This document shows, piece by piece, positions 43,567 to 51,217 of a stretch of 51,217 nt of DNA (position 1 is its first letter; each line of letters starts with the position of its first letter). The notes beneath the pieces were generated by a model. That model had not been told where the DNA came from and searched no databases. It was given only the letters and a program-made list of their open reading frames with translations. The DNA lies in NCBI GenBank assembly GCA_027596035.1, contig JADGJA010000066.1, forward strand, positions 1 through 51,217, read 5' to 3'. The position numbers and the translations under genes were made by a program. The stretch is from Thoreauomyces humboldtii (taxonomy: Eukaryota > Chytridiomycota > Chytridiomycetes > Spizellomycetales > Powellomycetaceae).

Positions 43567-44724
43567 TTACACCGAGTACTGTCTCAGGAAGCCGACAACC
43601 GACTGAAGGTAGGGCGTACGGATGGCGTCAGCTTCGTTCCAGATCTCGTGCATGGAGGTTGGCCACTGCATCATGTTGCACCGCGTTGCAGGCTTGTTGA
43701 TCAACACGCCGAGCACCTTGAGGCCGCTGCACCAGACGTTCTGTCCGGTCGGTTCGACGTACTGGTCGAGCCCCGCCTGATGCATCTGCACAGGGATGGT
43801 CGCCTGCTTCGCGTTCAGGACGAAGCCGGCGATGGCCGTCATCGACTCCTGGACCCATCGCGCGGTCGTGCCGGCCTGCATGAGTTGAGGGGACTGATAG
43901 TAGATGGAGCGAGACAGGCTATATCGCTCCGTCGACGTGGTGGCGATGTTGGAGGCGAGATCGTATCCACTGACCGTGGCCGATTGGCCCGGGGCCAAGT
44001 TGCATTTTCCGAACAGCTCGACGATCTCGGCGATGGGAAGGGCAACGATTCCAGGGTAGTTGCCCGTGTTGATCTCGAGCATCGGTGCGCTCATGACGGC
44101 CGCCTTGAAGACGCTGGGGAACTTTTCCAAGTAACCACCGGCGATGCCTCCGCCCATGGAGTGTGAGAACAAGAGAAGGTTCTGTCCCGAAAGAACGGTC
44201 TTCTGAGTGGTGGTGATGACGGTTTGCATGTCGGTCAGGTAGTTTGCGAAAGCGTCGACGTCCGAGTACGTGGTCGGGAGGCACTCGATATGGCCAGCGA
44301 GTCCTTGGCCTCGATGATCGAAGCTGAGTGTGTTGAACCCCTATTCGAGTGCAGAATGCAATGTCAGGCAAAGAGCAATTTCTTGAGAAGCGCCATGTCG
44401 CTGATTACTCACGTTCTGGTTGAGATCATAGATAAGCTCGCGATACTTTACATAGGTCTCCCCATGACCATTCACGATCACAACAGTGTTCTTCGATGTG
44501 CCCGTGAGGGACTTGTGGAAAACCCAAGGGATGGTGAGAGCACCTCCGTCGGGTCTGTGCACGCCAGCCACCGTTCCGTTGATGGAGGAAACAAAATTTG
44601 TGTAGAGGGCGCCGTTCCACAATGCTGGCAGCTGAGTTTCCGTCGTGATAAAGACGGACGGAACGACGGACGCGTGAACCGTGGAGATGGCGGTAGCAGC
44701 AACAATCAGCTTTTCGAAACGCAT
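43567..44724 (-). CDS. Secreted alpha/beta hydrolase (lysophospholipase / monoglyceride-lipase type)
   Basis: MRFEKLIVAATAISTVHASV is a signal peptide. An N-terminal strand region follows (WNGALYTNFVSSINGTVAGV), then KNTVVIVNGHGETYVKYREL containing the oxyanion-type NGHGE. An intron (about 44339-44412) joins IYDLNQN to GFNTLSFDHRGQGLAGH. The nucleophile elbow is LLLFSHSMGGGIAGGYLEKF (GxSxG as HSMGG). The family typical AAVMSAPMLEINTG follows, and a late MHEIWNEADAIR supplies the catalytic His. The block order matches the hydrolase_4 / PldB-like lipases. Substrate is not deducible beyond a lipid ester. About 365 aa, ending VVGFLRQYSV. Confidence 0.88.
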
Positions 44725-45353
44725 GGCAGGGAACTTCTTGAGAACGAAAAACGAGAAGAAACGTGGAAACGTAACAATACGAAGGAAGGGTGCGCCTTTA
44801 TACGTGTAGGAAACCAAGGCACTCTCCATCGGGCGTTTGTGGCGGACCTATCAAAAAGATTGGAAGAGTTCCAGAGGAGAAAAGAACGAGCCGAAATCTG
44901 TCATGGTGCGGGTATGTCTGGTCTGGGACGTGTCAGAAACGCCCCCGAGACCAAAACCTCTTTGTTCTCCCATCGGCAGGAAGCACGGATTGGTGGATAA
45001 TCCACGTCGGACTAGGTACCTCTTTTGCATCAGCTTTGGTAAAGTATTGTCCAGACCATGTTGAAACAGGAGATGTAAGGAAAAGCAAAGGACCGTCCGA
45101 TTGTCCCTCAATTGACAGTATCGACAGTGACGGCCGTCGCTTACTTGAGCGCAGGTCGTCCCCTGTCTTCCCTCCTCCCTTTCCCAGGTGTCGCCTGCGC
45201 CGAGATCGTTTGCATCCCATTCAGATCCCTTCGCGTCAGGACCCCCATCAAGCTGCACCATCATAGCGTGTTGGATCGGTCGTCCTTGCAGCTGAGCCAT
45301 AGCAAAACTAATCTGGCTATTCGGCACGCCAAGGGAAGGACGCACAATTGGTG
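44725..45353. promoter_or_regulatory. Divergent intergenic region, hydrolase / sirtuin
   Basis: About 630 bp between start codons. Open frames here are not family-like and have no consistent splice signals. Nothing further recognised. Confidence 0.4.
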
Positions 45354-47590
45354 ATGGCGTCACAACAAGAGCCCTCCGAACGACGTTCGCCTCCTCCTGC
45401 TGCAAAGAGAGTCAAGCTTTCAACAGAGGTATGCACGAGGATAGGGATCTGCATGTCTCCATTACTTTCTTACTCGTCCTTCAATCAATCATCAAGGCGG
45501 CTCCTACCGAGCTGGAGCTCGGAACGTCGGTGCACCCGCACCTGCACGTAGGGGCAGCTCCCAAAGTGGACAGGATCTCTGGACAACGTCCGCCGCTGCA
45601 TACCCCTACGGAGGAAGTCTCGGCCACGTGGCAGCTGATGGGTGCGCAGGACTCTGAGGAAGGCGATGTACTGAACGAAACAAAGCATCCGAAAGCGGAA
45701 GACATTCAGGTCTCTGAAAAGACGTTGGGCATAATGCAAGACGAGGCTCGGCATCTTGGTACGCGAGTCTGAAGGGCGCGATGGGCATGGGGAGTCGGGG
45801 TCCACGACCGACATAAACTGAGCGAGTCCATCCAGATTTCTGGGAATGGCTGGACAAGTACGGCGCCCTCCCGTTTCCCATTCTGTTCGAGGTCTTTGGA
45901 TACAAGCTGGTGAGCAGCATGTTGCTTGCTTCGACTTCTGCCTGCCTAGCGCTGATCGCATCAACGACATCACGTGCTCAAAGCCCCCAGCTCTATGTGA
46001 GCTTCGCGACGATGATCTTTTGCCCTTGCTGAAGACGGTCATGCAAAAGAAGGTAAGTCCGTACCTCCATTGTTCGAGATAGTACAGTTGCTCATGTCAC
46101 CAACTTCAGGTCGCGAAACGAGACAAACGCTCCGACATCAACACCATGGATCAGGTTATCTCCCTTCTCCAAACATGCGAGAACATTGTCGTGCTCACCG
46201 GCGCTGGCGTGAGTCCACCTTCCATTGCACGCCTTTGTTTGCACACAACGGCAACCGACCATGTCCTTTTCTTGCTTCCGCCGATGCAGGTCTCAGTGAG
46301 CTGCGGCATCCCAGACTTCCGCTCCAAAAACGGGATCTATTCTCGGTTAGATGAATTCAACCTTGACGACCCTCAGCAAATGTTCGACCTGGAGTATTTT
46401 AAAATCCAACCCGAGACCTTCTACACGTTCGCAAAAGAGATATATCCGAGTAATTTCCGGCCAAGCCCCAGTCACGCCTTCATCAAGGTTTTGGAAGAAC
46501 GCGGAAAGCTCCTGCGGAACTACACGCAGAACATCGACACGTTAGAGCAACGAGCTGGAATCGAGAGGGTTGTCCAATGTCATGGTATGTAATTCACCAA
46601 TCCGTTGTTCGAACAAATAAGAACGAAACGCAAACATGGCAATATGCAGGTTCATTTGCCTCGGCCAAATGTATTGTCTGCGGGTATGCTGTAGATGGCT
46701 CGGCTCTCAAGGAAGACATCTTTAACCAGGTATGCACGCAGTAAACAAGAGATTTGCAGCCCTGGCCTGCTGATATCTAATATCCGCTTTTCGAAAGACC
46801 GTTCCGATCTGTCCCAAATGCCCAGAGGATGACAACGGAGTCATGAAGCCTGGGATAACCTTCTTTGGCGAGATGCTTCCGGACGCGTTCGACCGAAAAT
46901 TTGCCGAAGATAAGGACAAATGTGATCTTTTGATCGTGATGGGTAGTAGTCTCAAGGTGTCACCTGTTGCCGATGTCAAAGGTAAGAAAGAGCGTCACCT
47001 TTACATTCATATGTAAGACCGTTGACTATAGAGCTAACGCGGGGATCCCTACAGATAAGATTCCGCATAATGTACCGCAGCTTTTGATCAATATGGAGAG
47101 CTTGCCTCATATGGCCGGCTTCGATGTTCAACTGCTGGGCCATTGCGATCGGATATGCGAGTACCTTTGCGGAGTGCTTGGCTGGGAGCTTCCAAAACGG
47201 GAACCTGAGGAGCAGGCCATACAAGCGCACAACGGCGAAGCGGCGAGCGTCGGCAAACCTATAAATCCCGAGGCACAAAACCCAACAGCGGAGACGGGCT
47301 CAACTACTAGCCCAGACGGAGAACCCTGGCGACGCGGACGGCTCCCACATCACTACCTGTTTGAAGGGGCCGTGGGAGTGGTTGACCTGGAGGAGGGTCG
47401 GTACTATGTGCCCAGCGATCGAGAGGACGCCTCCGGCACTAGCGAAAGCGATAGTGATGATGAGGGCAGTTCTGCCGGAGAGCAGCAGGAGGAAGAGAAT
47501 GGTTTACCTTCTCTTCCTGCGGACACACCGCGTGTGGGGATACTAGACGCGAACTTGGAGCCGGTGCCCGCGGCCTCGACAGATTCATGA
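45354..47590 (+). CDS. SIR2: Class I sirtuin, NAD+-dependent protein deacetylase
   Basis: It starts [20 protein letters not shown] (nuclear-signal-like basic patch). N-terminal exons follow, including [20 protein letters not shown] and [20 protein letters not shown], typical of the region preceding the catalytic core in fungal Sir2/Hst1 proteins. The core reads [17 protein letters not shown] then [18 protein letters not shown] after an intron, [20 protein letters not shown] with the catalytic His, and a zinc ribbon CIVCG ... CPKCPEDD (two CxxC). [34 protein letters not shown] and [20 protein letters not shown] follow. The C-terminal tail is acidic ([20 protein letters not shown]). It is probably nuclear and chromatin-acting. 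A Hst1/SIRT1-like assignment is likely; the exact paralogue is not settled. Many short introns. Confidence 0.93.
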
Positions 47591-47851
47591 GCTAGATGCA
47601 CCTCGGTTCGAATCAGGGTCTGCAACCTGAGGACTGCCTGTCAACGCTTCTACGGCAGCGGCATTTGCCAGTCTTAGTGGGACACTGCCGGGCATCTCCA
47701 CCGAGCGGCGACTATATCCATCCCAAATGCGTATTGAATGCGTTTGCATTCGAAGTGTGCGCCCTTAAAAGGGCGGAGATTTATTGATGTACTAGCTACC
47801 GCTACGTGTGACCTACGCACGAAATTCTACGAAGCGCTTCCCCTGACGCGC

Positions 47852-48870
47852 TCACCGCTGCATGTCCTCCTCTGCGTCCGCAAACTGATCAGCCTGCTTA
47901 GCTGGCGCAACAGGGGGAGTAGCAGGGCCGCCCGCGAACGGGTCGTGTGGGTTGGGCCCTACGAAAACAGACTCCAGATGTTGCAGGGCAGCCTGGTACG
48001 CAATCACAAAGTCAATACGACCTGTCACGGAACCGCATTGGAAGGCAATATTCAGGATCGTGAAGATACCTGCTGCAACTCGTTCAGGTCTCCTGCGTCC
48101 TCAGCGGAATACATCCAGCCGGCACCACCCTCCGCGTCCTCCTCCTCATCGTCGCTCTGACCATTGGGATCCGGGTGAAGTGCGGCGCATGATGAGATAG
48201 CCTGGTACATGGCGTCCACTGCAAATGTCAGCGTTAGCAACGCTGCTCCAGGACCAATACGAGCGCCACCACAGCTTAAGTCATACGAGCGGCGGAGTCG
48301 TCCGGGATCAACCTAAACTCCTGCTGGTCCTCCTCTCCCTCTTCCGGTTCAGTGGCTTGTGTATTCGCAGGCACATCGGCGTCCGCCTTCACTGTCGCCT
48401 GGTCAAGTTGGGCGTAGATGTGGGCAGATTGGCCCGCAACGGTATCGCCTCCCCGAGATATGGCATGGATGCCGATGGATGGATAGTCGATGGCTACGCA
48501 GGCGGGGATCGATTGGTTGTAGAAGAACAAGCGTCTGAGAAGAACGAGTGTACGTCAAACGTCTGCAGTGTCCCCGGAGTAGAAAGAGAAAAGTCTTCGG
48601 AGGGACTCACGAGTCCGTAACGTAAAGTTCGCCCTTTCCTGGCACGAGACCGGTGCACAGAGCAGGGCTGAAAAGAAGAGTGACGTTGTTTTGTATGTGA
48701 CGGACGGTGGGCAGGGCGGCAGCCGCGGCTCGAGTCTCGGCCGCCGTGGATGGCGCTGCCTGCTCGCCGTTTGCATTCAGGGCCGTCGGAGCAGCGCCAG
48801 TCGAGGTACCGGGCCACGAGTGGTTCGGCGTGATGACCTCGGGTAGCTGCTTAGATATGTAGATAGGCAT
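47852..48870 (-). CDS. Methylosome subunit pICln (ICln)
   Basis: Assembly chaperone that holds Sm proteins for arginine methylation and snRNP assembly. It starts MPIYISKQLPEVITPNHSWP, with an Ala-rich loop, then TLLFSPALCTGLVPGKGELY, VTDS. A GT-AG intron joins RLFFYNQSIPACVAIDYPSI and GIHAISRGG, the PH-like fold hallmark (G.LYVT.S...W, YPSI.LHAISR). Acidic C-terminal parts follow (EPEEGEEDQQEFRLIP, MYQAISSCAALHPDPN, SDDEEEDAEGGAGWMYSAED). The final exon ends QFADAEEDMQR at 47852. Four or so exons. The start at 48870 is 193 bp from the FMN1 start on the other strand, so they share a promoter. Confidence 0.88.
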
Positions 48871-49063
48871 TGTTGGTCGGTTTTGAATGCTGATCTCCTT
48901 GGCGCAATGCAGTGTGAGCAGGTCGTAAGAAATCAGGATCGGCTTGATCAATTTGACAATTGACAAATCACCGGAGACTTCAACCTCAAATTGAACTTCA
49001 CTTGACAATTCCCAAACCAAACCGAGCTCACCGACCACGGCAGTGCACCTACCAGAGACGAGG

Positions 49064-49785
49064 ATGTCAGCGCCAGTAGTATCAGAAGCCACCGCATCGG
49101 CACGCCGTCTTAGCATTGTTGGTCCTCTTCAACCAGAACCGCCATATCCCGTCAACCTCAAAGGCCTCGTCTCGCAAGGTTTTGGGCGAGGGAGCAAGGA
49201 GCTGGGTATTCCAACAGGTGGGTCTGCTATTATTCAGGTTGATCGATTCAGCTGATTCTCATCAGCTCCGTTCCATGTAGCCAACCTGCCGGAGGAAATC
49301 GCGGAAGCTTTCGGAAGGCAGGCAGAAACGGGAATCTACTACGGCTGGGCCGCGGTGGGTACCCGCCCGGAGGTGCTCCCGATGGTCATGAGCTTTGGAT
49401 GGAACCCTTACTACAAGAACGAGAAACGTTCCGCGGTGGGTACTTTGACGGGCTTAGCGACGGGCTGAGGAAGAGTACCGGAAGCTCACCCCTTTTCCAT
49501 GCGACAGGAGGTTCACATCATCCATAACTACGAGCAAGACTTTTACGGCGAGGAACTTCGCGTCATCGTTACCGGCTACATTCGCTCGGAGAAGAACTAC
49601 GAGTCGCTGGGTGAGTTGCAATATGCGTGCAATCGTCCTGATTGCAGAAAGCTGATGACATCCTTGCAGACGCCTTGATAGAAGACATCAACACCGACAT
49701 CCGCGTTGCACAACAGTCATTGGAACGGCCAGCATATGCTGCTCTACGAGCGGATCCTTTCATCACTACGCTCCCAGTATCATGA
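49064..49785 (+). CDS. FMN1: Riboflavin kinase
   Basis: Transfers phosphate from ATP to riboflavin, forming FMN. It starts [20 protein letters not shown]. The signature [15 protein letters not shown] is cut by an intron and continues [16 protein letters not shown] (T-AN equivalent region). Then [35 protein letters not shown], a second intron, [34 protein letters not shown], a third intron, and [20 protein letters not shown]. It ends TTLPVS at 49785. The GxGRGS.ELGIPTAN, GIYYG.. and E.H.(L/I)H.(F/Y)..DFYG..L motifs are all present. Monofunctional eukaryotic type, about 185 aa. No FAD synthetase domain. Confidence 0.95.
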
Positions 49786-50273
49786 GAGGAGCATGTTCAT
49801 CGAAGCACGTATCGCCTCCGCTCCCGCCCATGGCCGATTTGTCGCAGCTACGTTCTCCACTTTGTACCTTGAGCAGCTTTAGCTGGTGAGGCCGCAGCTC
49901 GCCCGCATCGACCCTGTGTCAACTTTTCTTTGCATACTGGGTAGGGCGTTGCGTTGCCGTAGTGTCACGCGTCCACTTTTGTGGATCATTTTCACCAATA
50001 GATATACCTAGAACCCTTTCTCGTGAAGCATTGCAGCCCGTTACTTCCATGATGCGTTTTCAGTATTACAGTTCTTAATTGCTTCGGAAAAGCACCCCGA
50101 CCCAGCGGAGCACGGATCCAACGGTATCAAATCATCCCTCTACATCCCTCGGCTGCCTTTTGGAAAACACCATATGAGGCAATATTCCATATGGTCTATG
50201 ACAACCACATTAGACTCTGTCCCGGAGGCTGAGGCGGCGAGCAGAGGCGGCAAACTCACCGGCATGCCCGTCA
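49786..50273. other. Intergenic, nothing recognised
   Basis: About 490 bp between the 3' ends of FMN1 and the last gene. No repeat, RNA gene or coding frame was identified. Confidence 0.4.
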
Positions 50274-51177
50274 TTAAACGACGATGCCACCGTGCCGCGC
50301 AAGCCCGGGACGTTCCTCGGCCGATCTGCAGAGATCGTCAAAAGTGAACAGATGGTCGTTACATAGAGGCCAGCGAGGCGGCAACTCACCCGGGTCCACC
50401 GAGCGGAACGACCTTGTCACCGCTTTTGACGACCTTGCCACCGTTAGCGAAGGTGGAAGGACTTCCGCCTACGACGTGCTCGGAGTGACCTCGACGAGGA
50501 AAGTTTCCGTACTCCCCGTTGGTGGTCTCGGGACGACGGTATGTGTACGTGTCGACAGCCTCGACCACATTGCCGCCTCCGTTCGGCTGGTAGGTAGTGG
50601 TACTGAGGGTCACGGTGTGCGTGGAAGGGTCTCCGTTGACCTTCGTGTACGACTGTCCCGCCTGTTGCTGCGATTTCTGCTGCGGCGGGGGCGTGTAATC
50701 CTCGTAACCAGCCTGATTGCGACTCGGGCTTCCGTTGCTCGGGGGAGCCTGGAAGTTAGATGCGTGACGACTCTGGAGGATGCCGCCGGTGGCGTTGCCG
50801 CTGCTGGACTGGAGGGCTTCGTAGGCTGTCTGAGCTGCGACGCTAGGCTCGGTGGTGGTCGAATACTCGTTCGCAGCACCTCCCCATCCGGCGAGACTGA
50901 TGGGCTGAGCGCCGAACCCGTTGCCTTGAGCGTAACTCGACGACGGTGCCGCTACGGTGAGGCCGCCGGAAACGCCGCCGCCGAGGGGCGCCCCGCCGCT
51001 GCCGAACTCGTCGCCGAGACGCAGACGGTCGAGCTCATTCTGGGCTTGGTACGGCTTGACAGGTTTGGAAGGGGATGCAGCGAAAGCATCTGGCTGGATA
51101 TCTTGTTCGTCGAAGCGGACTTGATGCTGCTGCGTAGGCTGATAAGCAGAAGCTTGCTCGGGGTGAGTTCCGTTCAT
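50274..51177 (-). CDS. Low-complexity hypothetical protein at window edge
   Basis: Not recognised. It starts MNGTHPEQASAYQPTQQHQV only 40 bp from the window end. It is Gln/Ser/Gly/Pro-rich with ordered islands: VRFDEQDIQPDAFAA, NELDRLRLGDEFG, VVEAVDTYTYRRPET, KVVKSGDKVVPLGG. A strong donor (CCCGG|GTGAGT) near 50392 implies a further exon. Joining to CTGCAG|ATCGG gives the tail SAEERPGLARHGGIVV and a stop at 50274. Another frame of that exon (DRPRNVPGLRGTVASSFND) stays open to a second GTGAGT donor and may be the real one if splicing differs. The end coordinate is therefore provisional. Upstream exons beyond the window are possible. Confidence 0.5.
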
Positions 51178-51217
51178 CGTTTCGTCTTGCGGGCGAGGCA
51201 GGGGGTGAAGGCGGAGG

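Noticed and set aside
45485..46042. Long minus-strand frame opposite the sirtuin 5' exons
   Set aside because: No motif; it is antisense to spliced exons that form a coherent sirtuin N-terminus.

Overview
The window is nuclear DNA of a fungus, most likely a basidiomycete. The genes are conserved eukaryotic ones (eS10, KAE1, URM1, SUV3, pICln, tryptophanyl-tRNA synthetase). They are broken by many short GT-AG introns, mostly about 45-100 nt, and are packed with gaps of about 70-1200 bp. No single sequence feature fixes the lineage. The basidiomycete call rests on intron density, compactness and the general look of proteins such as eS10 and the Sec2-domain protein.

Layout. 0.5-8.5 kb: START-domain membrane protein, T5orf172/MUG113-like protein, SRPBCC protein, tryptophanyl-tRNA synthetase, mitochondrial J-protein and a small membrane protein with a duplicated C-terminal motif. 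8.5-9.8 kb: gene-poor island with tRNA-Leu(CAG), a decayed tRNA-Leu-like copy, a 175-bp element with 31-bp terminal inverted repeats, and a 57-bp-arm hairpin. 9.7-21.1 kb: an unknown protein, poly(ADP-ribose) glycohydrolase (PARG), URM1, SUV3, a fringe-like glycosyltransferase and an unknown protein. 21.4-29.3 kb: a BRCT-WGR-PARP poly(ADP-ribose) polymerase, an Asa1/GNB1L-like WD40 protein, MoaA/MOCS1A and a coiled-coil membrane protein. 30-36 kb: KAE1, eS10, a possible unlisted membrane-protein gene and an HSF-type transcription factor. 36-45 kb: a tandem ATP-grasp protein, a secreted aspartic protease, an OTT_1508-like deaminase-fold protein, a Sec2-domain protein and a secreted alpha/beta hydrolase. 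45-51 kb: a class I sirtuin, pICln, riboflavin kinase and a low-complexity protein cut close to the window edge.

Themes. The PARP (writer) and the PARG (eraser) lie about 8 kb apart on the same strand, and an NAD+-dependent sirtuin follows about 22 kb further on. Fungal PARP/PARG distribution is patchy, so this co-location is the most interesting system-level feature. Strand use alternates almost gene by gene: 24 of 27 neighbouring protein-gene pairs are on opposite strands. Less usual proteins are concentrated at 36-45 kb: a double ATP-grasp whose second half has lost the metal-binding Glu/Asn, and a HAE/CCxxC deaminase-fold protein. The latter segment is bracketed by an exact 23-bp inverted repeat.

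Limits. Gene ends and splice sites were read by eye from frame continuity, GT-AG signals and remembered family motifs. Exact starts and some internal junctions are uncertain where noted. Coordinates for spliced genes span the first to the last coding base, introns included.
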